Assembly (NCBI RefSeq): GCF_905480415.1
Contig: NZ_CAJQQI010000107.1
Coordinates: 1 to 37,542, forward strand
Length of the DNA stretch: 37,542 nt
Reading direction: 5' to 3'
Source of the DNA: an uncultured Algibacter sp.
GTDB taxonomy: Bacteria; Bacteroidota; Bacteroidia; Flavobacteriales; Flavobacteriaceae
Below, in pieces: positions 1 to 7,795 of the stretch (position 1 is the first letter of the stretch; every line of letters starts with the position of its first letter). The translations under genes and the position numbers were made by a program. The notes under the pieces are model-generated. The model did not search any database. It saw nothing but the letters and a program-made list of their open reading frames with translations, and was not told the origin of the DNA.

Positions 1-171
1 ATTTAATAAACGTTCGGTATCCAAATCGCTTAGACCTGTTTTCATATCTGCATAATATTGATAGGTTTTATAAGTACTGAAGTTTGTAGTTTTATTATAA
101 TCGTAATTAACACGAATGGGGGCGCATGATACAATAATTAGAGTTAAAAAAGTAACTTTTAGAAATCGCAT
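1..171 (-). CDS. DUF4136-type lipoprotein, N-terminal part only
   Basis: The first 57 codons of a minus-strand gene start at an ATG at 171 and run off the window edge. The protein opens with a short lipoprotein signal, a hydrophobic stretch ending in IIVSCAP, so Cys16 would be the lipidated residue. The mature part begins VNYDYNKTTNFSTYKTYQYY. This fits the start of DUF4136, where a D-Y-D strand is followed by F-x-x-Y-K-T-Y-x-W/Y. The family is widespread in envelopes of Bacteroidota and Proteobacteria and has no settled function. An outer-membrane or periplasmic location is inferred from the lipobox. The C-terminal two thirds lie outside the window, so the domain call rests on the N-terminal motif alone. 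Confidence 0.72.
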   Translation of the reverse strand, partial: MRFLKVTFLTLIIVSCAPIRVNYDYNKTTNFSTYKTYQYYADMKTGLSDLDTERLLN

Positions 172-299
172 GAGACTGTATTTAAATTTGATGAGATCCT
201 CACCTTAATCAGAATTAGTTCAACTAGTCAATTATAAAAAATTGAAGTCTCACTAAGTTAATAAAAAAATTATTTCAATGTTGCTTTTTTGTTCTTTTG

Positions 300-470
300 C
301 TGCGTTAAGGATTGAAGTGGAAATCCTTTTTGATACATTGATGAACTATTAATTATGTTTAAGATATGAATTAATAGATTGCGACGTCCTTCGTCCTTGC
401 AATGCCGTTTTAAAAAAAAATTGCAACGTAAAGCCCGATTCTTGCTGTAACCTGCCTGCCGGCAGGCAGG
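300..470. repeat. Structured extragenic element with two related modules and a terminal palindrome
   Basis: Four pieces of structure follow one another. AAGGATT (307-313) pairs with AATCCTT (322-328) and is followed by a T run. CTATTAATT (346-354) pairs perfectly with AATTAATAG (369-377). A second module, ATTGCAACGTAAAGCC (420-435), resembles the first, ATTGAAGTGGAAATCC (311-326), at 11 of 16 positions. A perfect 20-bp GC-rich palindrome, CCTGCCTGCCGGCAGGCAGG, closes the element at 451-470. The T run after the first module could pair with the A run before the second (412-420). It looks like a dispersed extragenic repeat and not a remnant gene. Its copy number elsewhere cannot be seen from here. 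Confidence 0.55.
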
Positions 471-521
471 CGCCCAAAATATAAACTTATTAGCTACAAT
501 ATTTGCAAATTTAAAATAATA

Positions 522-539
522 TTTAGATATTTATCTAAA
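522..539. promoter_or_regulatory. Probable operator of the ArsR/SdpR-type repressor
   Basis: TTTAGATA (522-529) and TATCTAAA (532-539) form a perfect 8-bp inverted repeat with a 2-bp spacer, ending 10 bp before the repressor start codon. ArsR-family dimers bind such short palindromes and usually control their own operon. Autorepression of the pair is therefore the likely role, by inference from position and symmetry. Confidence 0.6.
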
Positions 540-549
540 CACCTAATTG

Positions 550-804
550 ATGAATTATTTATTTAAAGCTTTAAATGACGAAACGCGAAGGCAAATTTTA
601 GAGTTGCTGAAAGATAAAGATATGACTGCTGGTGATATTGCGAATGCTTTTAATATTTCGAAACCGAGTATTTCGCACCATTTGGATATTTTGAAACGTG
701 GGGATTTAGTTTCGAGTGAGAAAACGGGACAATTTATTACCTATTCGATAAATACAACCATTTTAGAAGATGTGCTTCAATGGATTATAACTTTAAAAAA
801 ATAA
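550..804 (+). CDS. sdpR: ArsR-family winged-helix repressor, SdpR-like
   Basis: A small protein of 84 residues made almost entirely of one winged helix-turn-helix. The recognition-helix region NISKPSISHHLDILKRGDLV (about residues 37-56) is the classic ArsR pattern, and FKALNDETRRQILELL is the usual N-terminal helix. It has no cysteine pair for metal sensing, which matches the SdpR subgroup and argues against the metal-responsive ArsR/SmtB proteins. I chose the ATG at 550 over the TTG three bases earlier. Four bases separate it from an SdpI-like membrane gene, as in the sdpRI pair of Bacillus subtilis, where the repressor is held at the membrane by its partner when toxin is present. A palindrome suited to autorepression lies just upstream. 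The symbol reflects family resemblance, not proven function. Confidence 0.78.
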   Translation: MNYLFKALNDETRRQILELLKDKDMTAGDIANAFNISKPSISHHLDILKRGDLVSSEKTGQFITYSINTTILEDVLQWIITLKK

Positions 805-808
805 TATC

Positions 809-1450
809 ATGAATATAAAGAAGGAAATACCTTTACTAATAGTTGTTTTGATTCCGTTTGTTTATTTAGCCTATATATGGAGTTCCTTACCTGATACAGT
901 GCCACTCCACTGGAATTACATAGGTGAAATTGATGATTGGGGAAATAAATCTTCACTAATATTTATAACCTTTTTACTTTCTGGGTTAACTTATATCTTA
1001 TTTACAGTTATCCCCTTTATTGATCCTAAAAAAAGGATCCAAACGATGGGTAACAAATACCACAATTTAAAATTTTTGATGGTATTATTTATGTCTGCCT
1101 TAGCAGTGTTTATTATTTATAGCGCAAAAGAGCAATCAATTACCAACCCCTCATTTATCTATCTGGCCATAGGTTTACTGTTTATGCTTTTGGGAAATTA
1201 TATGAAGATCATAAAGGCAAATTACTTTATTGGGATTAGAACGCCATGGACATTAGAGTATGAATCCATTTGGAAAAGCACGCATAAGCTAGCAAGCAAA
1301 ATATGGTTTGTTGGTGGCTTAGCGATAGTGATTTCTAGTTTAACAACTAATAAAGATTTTAATGGTATTTTCTTTATTTCGGTAATCACATTATTAGCTA
1401 TAATTCCTGTTGTTTATTCTTATATGGAATATAGAAAGCTAAAAAAATAA
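809..1450 (+). CDS. sdpI: SdpI-like membrane protein (DUF1648 plus SdpI domains)
   Basis: An integral membrane protein of 213 residues with about six hydrophobic segments. The N-terminal part contains LPDTVPLHWNYIGEIDDWGN (about residues 28-47), the hallmark of DUF1648, in which a periplasmic P-x-H-[WF]-[ND] loop follows the first helix. The C-terminal half carries the SdpI signature NYMKIIKANYFIGIRTPWTL. In Bacillus, SdpI gives immunity to the killing factor SdpC and recruits the repressor SdpR. Here it follows an SdpR-like gene in one operon, and no toxin gene is visible nearby. It may protect against a foreign peptide or report membrane stress. The family call is firm and the physiological role is inferred. 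Confidence 0.8.
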   Translation: MNIKKEIPLLIVVLIPFVYLAYIWSSLPDTVPLHWNYIGEIDDWGNKSSLIFITFLLSGLTYILFTVIPFIDPKKRIQTMGNKYHNLKFLMVLFMSALAVFIIYSAKEQSITNPSFIYLAIGLLFMLLGNYMKIIKANYFIGIRTPWTLEYESIWKSTHKLASKIWFVGGLAIVISSLTTNKDFNGIFFISVITLLAIIPVVYSYMEYRKLKK

Positions 1451-1459
1451 AAAATCTAT

Positions 1460-2458
1460 TTAAGCATTCAACATCTTCCACAACACATCTTTAAGCTCTG
1501 TAATACCTTTTTGAGCAACAGATGAAATAAATAAATATGGAATAGGAAGTTCGTTATCTAACTCGATTTTCATTTCCGCCTGAAGTTCATCATCAAGCAT
1601 ATCGCTTTTCGAAATAGCTATGATCCGATCTTTATCAAGCATTTCTGGATTGTATCTTCGAAGTTCATCTAATAGAATATCATATTGCTTTTTGATGTCC
1701 TTAGCATCTGCAGGAATTAAAAACAACAGAATAGAGTTTCGCTCGATATGACGTAAAAAATAATGTCCAAGTCCTTTACCTTCAGCAGCACCTTCGATGA
1801 TTCCAGGAATATCTGCCATTACAAAGGTTTGAAAATCACGGTATTTTACAATCCCTAAATTTGGTTTGAGTGTTGTAAATTCATAATCAGCTATTTTAGG
1901 TTTTGCCGAAGTAACAACCGATAATAATGTTGACTTTCCGGCATTAGGAAATCCTACCAATCCAACATCAGCAAGTACTTTTAACTCCATGGTTACGTAC
2001 TTTTCTTCCATGGGAATTCCTGGTTGCGCGTAACGTGGTGTTTGATTAGTTGAACTTTTAAAATGCCAATTTCCTAAACCACCTTTACCGCCTTCTGCCA
2101 CTATTATTTCCTCACCATCTTTGGTGATTTCAAAAAGGATATCATTAGTTTCTGTATCACGAATCACAGTACCTAATGGCACATCAACGTAAACATCTTC
2201 ACCATCAGCTCCAAAACTTCTACCACTACTGCCATGTCCTCCATGTCCAGCTCTTGAGTGCTTTCTAAACTTTAAATGAAGTAGTGTCCAAAGGTTAGAC
2301 TTCCCACGAACAATAACATGACCTCCACGACCACCATCTCCACCATCCGGCCCACCTTTTGTGATATACTTTTCACGATGTAAATGCACAGAGCCTTTAC
2401 CTCCGTTTCCGGACGACACAAACATTTTTACGTAGTCTACAAAATTTCCTTCAGTCAT
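1460..2458 (-). CDS. obg: Obg/CgtA GTPase, ribosome-associated
   Basis: The 332-residue protein has the two Obg domains in order. The glycine-rich Obg fold covers about residues 1-158, with its [14 protein letters not shown] and [10 protein letters not shown] runs. The G domain follows, with the P-loop GFPNAGKS at 169-176, DIPG at 216-219 and the base-recognition motif SKSD at 283-286, where NKxD is usual. The C-terminal OCT domain of Firmicutes Obg is absent. Obg proteins act in late assembly of the 50S ribosomal subunit and respond to (p)ppGpp. The gene converges on the sdpI-like gene with only 9 bp between stops. It is separated from the upstream hpt-adk gene by a 126-bp repeat-rich gap. 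Confidence 0.95.
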   Translation of the reverse strand: MTEGNFVDYVKMFVSSGNGGKGSVHLHREKYITKGGPDGGDGGRGGHVIVRGKSNLWTLLHLKFRKHSRAGHGGHGSSGRSFGADGEDVYVDVPLGTVIRDTETNDILFEITKDGEEIIVAEGGKGGLGNWHFKSSTNQTPRYAQPGIPMEEKYVTMELKVLADVGLVGFPNAGKSTLLSVVTSAKPKIADYEFTTLKPNLGIVKYRDFQTFVMADIPGIIEGAAEGKGLGHYFLRHIERNSILLFLIPADAKDIKKQYDILLDELRRYNPEMLDKDRIIAISKSDMLDDELQAEMKIELDNELPIPYLFISSVAQKGITELKDVLWKMLNA

Positions 2459-2461
2459 GAT

Positions 2462-2580
2462 TTCTGTCGTTCCCTCGAAGGAGGGAATCTTTTAAATTGG
2501 AGTTCTAAAATATTAAGAACTAGAACTTCAATTCCAAAGTTATAGTTCTTATTTATGAGATTCCTGTCTTCGCAGGAATG
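2462..2580. repeat. Paired REP-like inverted repeats between obg and hpt-adk
   Basis: The gap between the two genes is nearly all inverted repeats. TTCCCTC (2470-2476) pairs with GAGGGAA (2481-2487) around GAAG. ATTCCTG (2560-2566) pairs with CAGGAAT (2573-2579). Read on the minus strand the right hairpin begins CATTCCTGCGAAGACAGGAA, close to GTCGTTCCCTCGAAGGAGGG on the plus strand at 2467, so the two face each other in opposite orientation. Between them AAGAACTA (2515-2522) pairs with TAGTTCTT (2543-2550). The arrangement resembles a REP doublet. It could also serve as a terminator or processing site in the minus-strand transcript. Confidence 0.55.
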
Positions 2581-2584
2581 TGCA

Positions 2585-3694
2585 TTAAAAATTATCTATC
2601 GTAGCGCTCAAACGCTCTGTGATATCATCAATACTACCAACACCATCCACTCCAAAATATTTATCTTGAGCCGTGTAGTAGTCTTTTAATATAGCCGTTT
2701 CATCGTAGTATACTTTAATTCTGTTTCTAATTACAGTTTCATCAGCATCATCTTTTCTTCCGCTAGTTTTTCCTCTTTCAAGTAAACGCTTTACTAAAAC
2801 CTCATCATCAACCTCTAAAGCAATCATGGCATTAATTTGAGAATCTTTATTATCCATTAACGTGTCTAAAGCTTCAGCTTGAGCATTAGTACGTGGAAAG
2901 CCATCAAATATAAATCCCTTTGCATCCGCATTTTTTTCTACCTCAGCACTAAGCATATCAATAGTCACTTGATCTGGAACCAAACCACCTTTTTCTATGT
3001 AAGACTTCGCTAACATGCCCAAAGCGGTATCGTTTTTCATGTTATATCTAAAAACATCACCTGTAGAAATATGTACTAAATCATATTTCTCTTTTAAAAA
3101 TTCTGCTTGTGTTCCTTTGCCTGCTCCCGGAGGTCCAAATAGCACTAAGTTTGTCATGTGTTGTGTTTCTTTAATTTGATAGACCTCTGGTAAATTTCTC
3201 CCTAAGCCATCATAATCTAAACCGTATCCAACTATGAATTTATCAGGGATTTCAATACCAACATAATGTAGCTTAAAGTCTTTTTTGTACGCTGTGGGTT
3301 TGTGAAAAAGCGTTGCAATTTTTAATGATTTTACATTTTCGTTTTTAAAAATCCGGTGAACCTCATGTAACGTATTCCCCGTATCAATAATATCTTCTAG
3401 AATAATTACGGTACGTCCCGTTAAATCTTGAGTTAACCCGATTAATCTCTGAATATCTTCTGTAGACTTCAGTCCTTCATAAGACGCTAATTTTATAAAA
3501 GTAACCTCGCATGTTTTTGGATACTTTTTAACAAAATCGCTAGTTAACATAAATGACCCATTTAGGATACCAATAAACAAAGGAATTTCATCTCCTACAT
3601 CTTCAGCTATTTCATCAACTAAACGCTGTAAAGCATCATCAATTTCCTGAGCAGAAATAAAGGGTTTAAAATATTTATCGTGTAACTTTATCAC
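2585..3694 (-). CDS. adk: Fusion of hypoxanthine phosphoribosyltransferase and adenylate kinase
   Basis: One frame of 369 codons carries two enzymes. Residues 1-179 are a type I phosphoribosyltransferase of the Hpt group; EDIIDTGNT at 100-108 is the PRPP-binding loop. Residues 180-369 are a complete adenylate kinase starting MTNLVLFGPPGAGKG, with the P-loop at 187-194, GFPRTNAQ in the NMP-binding part and a short LID without zinc cysteines. Hpt salvages hypoxanthine or guanine with PRPP, and Adk interconverts ATP, ADP and AMP, so the fusion joins nucleotide salvage to energy balance. The adk half keeps a Met at the junction (codon at 3157) after an A-rich run, as if an old intergenic space had been read through. 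Separate translation from that Met is possible. A TATCTTTG -7 element lies 21 bp upstream. Similar fusions exist in other Flavobacteriaceae. Confidence 0.93.
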   Translation of the reverse strand: MIKLHDKYFKPFISAQEIDDALQRLVDEIAEDVGDEIPLFIGILNGSFMLTSDFVKKYPKTCEVTFIKLASYEGLKSTEDIQRLIGLTQDLTGRTVIILEDIIDTGNTLHEVHRIFKNENVKSLKIATLFHKPTAYKKDFKLHYVGIEIPDKFIVGYGLDYDGLGRNLPEVYQIKETQHMTNLVLFGPPGAGKGTQAEFLKEKYDLVHISTGDVFRYNMKNDTALGMLAKSYIEKGGLVPDQVTIDMLSAEVEKNADAKGFIFDGFPRTNAQAEALDTLMDNKDSQINAMIALEVDDEVLVKRLLERGKTSGRKDDADETVIRNRIKVYYDETAILKDYYTAQDKYFGVDGVGSIDDITERLSATIDNF

Positions 3695-3715
3695 AAGGAC
3701 TAATTTTTAAAGTGG

Positions 3716-3723
3716 CAAAGATA
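3716..3723 (-). promoter_or_regulatory. -7 promoter element for hpt-adk
   Basis: On the minus strand the bases read TATCTTTG, a perfect match to the Bacteroidota -7 consensus TAnnTTTG. It would place the transcript start about 18 nt before the hpt-adk ATG. No clear -33 TTG was seen at the usual 19-bp spacing. Confidence 0.5.
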
Positions 3724-3788
3724 ATCAATAGATTAAGTAATACCCATTTTTTGATTTACGAATTAGGAACTATTTTAAGATTTAAGTG

Positions 3789-3796
3789 TATTTTTG
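3789..3796 (+). promoter_or_regulatory. -7 promoter element for purK-purE
   Basis: TATTTTTG matches the Bacteroidota -7 consensus and would start the transcript near 3800, about 30 nt before the ATG at 3832. This argues against the longer open frame that begins at 3712, because that start would lie upstream of the promoter. Confidence 0.55.
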
Positions 3797-3831
3797 CGTA
3801 TCGTTATTTGGGTTTCATTAAAAGCATTTCA

Positions 3832-4986
3832 ATGAATTACTTTTCTTCAAATTTTAAACTTGGTATTCTTGGTGGCGGCCAATTGGGTAAAATGCTGCTT
3901 TATAATACCAGAAAGTTTGACATCTTTACTTCGGTTTTAGATGCCAATGAAGAAGCTCCATGTAAAATTTCTAGTAACGAATTTCATTTGGGAGACTTGA
4001 TGGGTTATGATGCTGTTTACAATTTTGGAAAACGAGTCGATGTTTTAACTATTGAAATTGAAAACGTTAATGTTGATGCTTTAGAAACTCTTGAAAAGGA
4101 AGGGGTTAAAGTTTATCCTGCTTCTAAAACACTAAGAACTATTCAAAATAAAGCAAAACAAAAACTATTTTATAGAGATAACAATATTCCTACCTCTGAT
4201 TTTACACGATTTGCTTATTTATCCGAAATAGAAGACGCTATTGGCAATGGCGGTTTAGAATTTCCATTTGTATGGAAGGCTGCACAGTTTGGATATGATG
4301 GTAATGGAGTAAAGATCGTAAGAAACTTATCGGATTTGGAAGATCTACCAAAGGGTGAATGTATAGCTGAAGATTTAATTCCATTTAAAAATGAATTAGC
4401 TGTTATTGTAGCAAGAAGTGTATCTGGTGAAACAAAAACGTATCCTGTAGTAGAAATGGAATTTCACCCCGAAGCTAATCAAGTAGAGTACGTTATTTGT
4501 CCTGCTAGAATTTCTAATGAAATTGCAAAAAAGGCTGAGGAGGTTGCACTAAAAGCATCCAAAGCGTTCAATCACGTTGGGTTATTGGCTGTTGAAATGT
4601 TTCAAACAAATGATGATGAAATTTTAGTAAATGAAGTAGCACCAAGACCTCATAATTCTGGCCACCAAACTATCGAAGCAAGTTATACCTCGCAATTTGA
4701 ACAACATATTAGGGCTATTTTAGATTTACCTTTAGGGCGAACAAACAGTAAAGTTGGTGGCGTTATGGTTAATCTTGTCGGTGCGGAGGGTTACACTGGA
4801 AATGTAATATATGAAAATATTGAAAATATAATGAATATGGATGGTGTAACACCCCATATTTATGGTAAAAAGCAAACACGACCCTTCAGAAAAATGGGAC
4901 ATGTAACCATTGTAAATGAAGATTTGAATGAAGCGAGACGTATTGCTGAAGAAGTAAAGAAAAGTATAAAAGTTATAAGCGAATAG
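3832..4986 (+). CDS. purK: N5-carboxyaminoimidazole ribonucleotide synthase
   Basis: PurK uses ATP and bicarbonate to carboxylate aminoimidazole ribonucleotide at N5 in de novo purine synthesis. The 384-residue protein starts with the Rossmann-like KLGILGGGQLGKML. It continues through an ATP-grasp domain with FPFVWKAAQFGYDGNGVKIV and ends with EVAPRPHNSGHQTIEAS, the family signature. The frame is open 40 codons further upstream, but the ATG at 3832 gives the normal length, sits just before the conserved start and lies downstream of a good -7 element. purE follows after 2 nt, so the two enzymes of this route are made from one transcript. Confidence 0.95.
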   Translation: MNYFSSNFKLGILGGGQLGKMLLYNTRKFDIFTSVLDANEEAPCKISSNEFHLGDLMGYDAVYNFGKRVDVLTIEIENVNVDALETLEKEGVKVYPASKTLRTIQNKAKQKLFYRDNNIPTSDFTRFAYLSEIEDAIGNGGLEFPFVWKAAQFGYDGNGVKIVRNLSDLEDLPKGECIAEDLIPFKNELAVIVARSVSGETKTYPVVEMEFHPEANQVEYVICPARISNEIAKKAEEVALKASKAFNHVGLLAVEMFQTNDDEILVNEVAPRPHNSGHQTIEASYTSQFEQHIRAILDLPLGRTNSKVGGVMVNLVGAEGYTGNVIYENIENIMNMDGVTPHIYGKKQTRPFRKMGHVTIVNEDLNEARRIAEEVKKSIKVISE

Positions 4987-4988
4987 AC

Positions 4989-5471
4989 ATGAGTAAAGTT
5001 GGCGTTATTATGGGAAGTAAAAGTGATCTTCCCGTTATGCAAGATGCTATAGACATCTTAAAAGGTTTTGATATAGAAGTTGAAGTAGATATTGTTTCGG
5101 CACATCGTACACCTGAAAAATTATTTGATTATGGCAAGCATGCGCACACCAGAGGATTTTCTGTAGTCATTGCTGGTGCTGGTGGAGCGGCACATTTACC
5201 CGGCATGATTGCTTCTTTATCACCGCTTCCAGTTATTGGTGTTCCAGTAAAAAGCAGCAACTCTATTGATGGTTGGGATTCCGTTTTATCAATTCTGCAA
5301 ATGCCTGGTGGTGTTCCTGTTGCTACCGTTGCATTAAACGGGGCAAAAAATGCGGGTATTTTAGCCGCTCAAATTATTGCCACTAGTGACACATGTGTGC
5401 TAGACAAAATTTTAGCTTATAAAGAAGGATTGAAGATGAAAGTAAACGAATCCGCCAAAGATTTAAAATAA
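4989..5471 (+). CDS. purE: N5-carboxyaminoimidazole ribonucleotide mutase
   Basis: The class I PurE moves the carboxyl group made by PurK from N5 to C4 of the imidazole ring. The 160-residue length is normal. The active-site loops are visible: GVIMGSKSDLPVM at the N-terminus, VSAHRTPEKLFDY around residue 40 with the catalytic histidine, and AGAGGAAHLPGMIASLSPLPVIGVP in the middle. It begins 2 nt after the purK stop and is followed at once by a strong hairpin terminator, so purK-purE is a two-gene operon. Confidence 0.96.
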   Translation: MSKVGVIMGSKSDLPVMQDAIDILKGFDIEVEVDIVSAHRTPEKLFDYGKHAHTRGFSVVIAGAGGAAHLPGMIASLSPLPVIGVPVKSSNSIDGWDSVLSILQMPGGVPVATVALNGAKNAGILAAQIIATSDTCVLDKILAYKEGLKMKVNESAKDLK

Positions 5472-5501
5472 AAAAAGTCCCGAAGTTATTCAGGACTTTT
5501 T
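5472..5501 (+). terminator. Rho-independent terminator after purE
   Basis: AAAAAGTCC (5472-5480) pairs with GGACTTTTT (5493-5501) around a 12-nt loop, and the stem ends in a T run. It begins directly at the purE stop codon. Confidence 0.85.
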
Positions 5502-5619
5502 AGCTATTAACAAATAATTCTCATGAGTTAGTCACTCGTCGTATTATCGGGAGTAAAAGTATAACTAAATATACTATGCAAACATAATACATCGTGTTTT
5601 TAACATATTCTCTGAATAA

Positions 5620-7653
5620 ATGACAAAGAAAACATTAATTACTTCATTTAACACTAAATATAATACTGCTCCTTTCAGAATAATTCAAACAGAAGATTTT
5701 CTGCCAGCTTTCAAGGAAACTATAAAAATGGCTAAAAAGGAGATTGATACTATTGTTATTAACCCTAAAAAACCTTCGTTTGAGAATACTATTGAAGCTC
5801 TGGACTTTTCTGGAGAACAACTCGATAGAATTTCTAGTATTTTTTTCAACTTAAATTCGGCTGAAACTAATGAAGCTATTCAGAAAATAGCGCAGGAGGT
5901 TTCGCCTTTATTGTCAGAATTCAGTAATGATATAACTTTAAATGAAGACTTATTTAAGCGCGTTAAAACCGTTTATTATTCTAAACCTGAATTAAATTTA
6001 ACTACAGAACAAACCACATTACTAGATAAAAAATATAAAAGTTTCTCAAGAAACGGGGCGAATTTACCTAAAGACAAAAAAATACAACTTAGAGAAATTG
6101 ACAAAAAATTAAGTACACTAAAACTTAAATTTGGTGAAAATGTATTAGCAGAAACTAACAAATTTGAAATGCTAATTACGGATGAATCTAATTTATCTGG
6201 ACTTCCAGAAGGAACAAAAGAAGCTGCAAAACAGTTAGCAGAATCAAAAGAAAAAAAAGGCTGGCTATTTACTTTAGATTATCCTAGCTATATTCCATTT
6301 ATAACTTACGCAGACAATCGCGATTTGCGTAAAAAACTGTCTTTAGCTGCTGGAGCAAAAGCATTTAAAGGTGATGCATTAGACAATCAAAATAATGTGC
6401 TTCAAATTGCTATACTTAGATATGAACGAGCTAATTTGTTAGGTTATAAAACGCATGCGCATTTTGTTTTAGAAGAGCGCATGGCAGAAACGCCTGAAAC
6501 AGTTCTAAAATTTTCAAATGATTTATTAGAAAAAGCAAAACCAGCGGCTGAACGAGAGTATAAAAAGCTCGAAAACTTCGCGAAAGACCTAGATAATATT
6601 GATCAATTACAAAAATGGGATGGCGCCTATTATTCCGAAAAATTAAAACAAAAACTATTTAGTCTAGATGACGAATTACTAAAACCATACTTCAAATTAG
6701 AAAACGTTATTAACGGTGCATTTACCATCGCTAATAAATTGTTCGACTTAAACTTTGAAGAAATTGATACGATTGACAAATACCATGAAGATGTTTTAAC
6801 TTATAAAGTTACAGACTCAAAAGGTGATTTTATTTCTATTTTTTATGCAGATTTTTTTCCGCGATCAGGAAAACGTAATGGTGCTTGGATGACCTCCTAC
6901 AAACCACAATACATTAAAAATAAAGAAAATAGCAGACCACATATTTCTATTGTTTGCAACTTCACAAAACCTACAAAAACAAAGCCATCTCTTTTAACTT
7001 TTAATGAAGTTACAACATTGTTTCATGAATTCGGACATGCTCTGCATGGTATGTTAGCCAACACCACATACCCTAGTTTATCTGGCACAAGTGTGTTCTG
7101 GGATTTTGTAGAGTTACCAAGTCAGGTTATGGAAAATTGGTGTTATGAGAAGGAAGCTTTAGAATTATTTGCAACGCATTACGAAACTGGAGAAGTGATT
7201 CCTATGGAATTAGTTGAAAAAATAAAAGATTCTGCTACATTTCATGAAGGGATGCAAACGTTACGCCAATTAAGTCTTGGTTTATTAGATATGAGTTGGC
7301 ATAGTCAGGATCCAACAAGTATAAAATCGGTAAAAACGTATGAAGATGACGTATTTAAAAACACATCTCTATATCCGAAAACAAAAGAAACCTGCATGAG
7401 TACTTCCTTTTCTCATATATTTCAAGGTGGATATTCCTCTGGTTATTATAGTTACAAATGGGCAGAAGTATTAGATGCTGATGCTTTTGAATATTTCAAA
7501 CAAGAGGGTATCTTTAATAAAAGGGTTGCTGATAAATTTAAAAACCATGTTTTAAGCCAAGGCGGAACTGAAAACCCCATGACACTGTACAAACGTTTTA
7601 GAGGCCAAAAACCCCAGCCTGAAGCTTTACTAAGACGTGCAGGATTAATTTAA
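5620..7653 (+). CDS. M3-family metallopeptidase (Dcp/oligopeptidase A type)
   Basis: A 677-residue zinc peptidase of the thimet oligopeptidase family. The zinc motif HEFGH is at about residues 469-473 in TLFHEFGHALHGML. The third ligand is the glutamate in FVELPSQVMENW near residue 498, and the substrate-binding FSHIFQGGYSSGYYSYKWAEV follows near 605. No signal peptide is seen, so it should act in the cytoplasm on short peptides, either removing dipeptides (Dcp) or degrading signal-peptide fragments (PrlC). Sequence alone does not separate these two. It stands alone between the purE terminator and the sigma-factor promoter. Confidence 0.93.
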   Translation: MTKKTLITSFNTKYNTAPFRIIQTEDFLPAFKETIKMAKKEIDTIVINPKKPSFENTIEALDFSGEQLDRISSIFFNLNSAETNEAIQKIAQEVSPLLSEFSNDITLNEDLFKRVKTVYYSKPELNLTTEQTTLLDKKYKSFSRNGANLPKDKKIQLREIDKKLSTLKLKFGENVLAETNKFEMLITDESNLSGLPEGTKEAAKQLAESKEKKGWLFTLDYPSYIPFITYADNRDLRKKLSLAAGAKAFKGDALDNQNNVLQIAILRYERANLLGYKTHAHFVLEERMAETPETVLKFSNDLLEKAKPAAEREYKKLENFAKDLDNIDQLQKWDGAYYSEKLKQKLFSLDDELLKPYFKLENVINGAFTIANKLFDLNFEEIDTIDKYHEDVLTYKVTDSKGDFISIFYADFFPRSGKRNGAWMTSYKPQYIKNKENSRPHISIVCNFTKPTKTKPSLLTFNEVTTLFHEFGHALHGMLANTTYPSLSGTSVFWDFVELPSQVMENWCYEKEALELFATHYETGEVIPMELVEKIKDSATFHEGMQTLRQLSLGLLDMSWHSQDPTSIKSVKTYEDDVFKNTSLYPKTKETCMSTSFSHIFQGGYSSGYYSYKWAEVLDADAFEYFKQEGIFNKRVADKFKNHVLSQGGTENPMTLYKRFRGQKPQPEALLRRAGLI

Positions 7654-7761
7654 AACAGTAAGGGTTTTCGAAAATTGAAATTGAAGATGCTTCATTAAGA
7701 ATTGCTCAATTAGTATTATATATGGAAATAAACTAAGCATTACAAATTCATTTTTTTAGTT

Positions 7762-7769
7762 TATTTTTG
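7762..7769 (+). promoter_or_regulatory. -7 promoter element for the sigma-factor operon
   Basis: TATTTTTG matches TAnnTTTG and would start transcription near 7773, about 23 nt before the sigma-factor ATG. No -33 TTG is evident at standard spacing. Confidence 0.5.
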
Positions 7770-7795
7770 AAATTAAGAAAAACAATTGCTAAATA

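Larger units (their letters stand above)
172..549. other. Intergenic region of about 380 bp between divergent genes
   Basis: No coding frame of convincing length is present. The left part (172-299) is a plain AT-rich leader for the lipoprotein gene. The middle (300-470) is a structured extragenic element, and the right end holds the operator of the ArsR-type gene; both are listed separately. A perfect ATTTGCAAAT palindrome lies at 501-510. It overlaps an AATATTTG at 498-505, which is one base from the Bacteroidota -7 consensus and may be the promoter of the downstream pair. Confidence 0.6.

Noticed and set aside
3712-3831. Forty extra N-terminal codons for PurK
   Set aside because: The longer start lies upstream of the -7 element and adds residues with no family match; the ATG at 3832 gives the normal PurK length.
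5558-5575. AGTATA...TATACT inverted repeat upstream of the M3 peptidase
   Set aside because: A six-base AT-only match is expected by chance in this composition.
7662-7736. Short open stretch of 24 codons reading like the end of a protein (IEIEDASLRIAQLVLYMEIN)
   Set aside because: It has no start codon and is too short to assign. It may be a gene remnant, but chance cannot be excluded.
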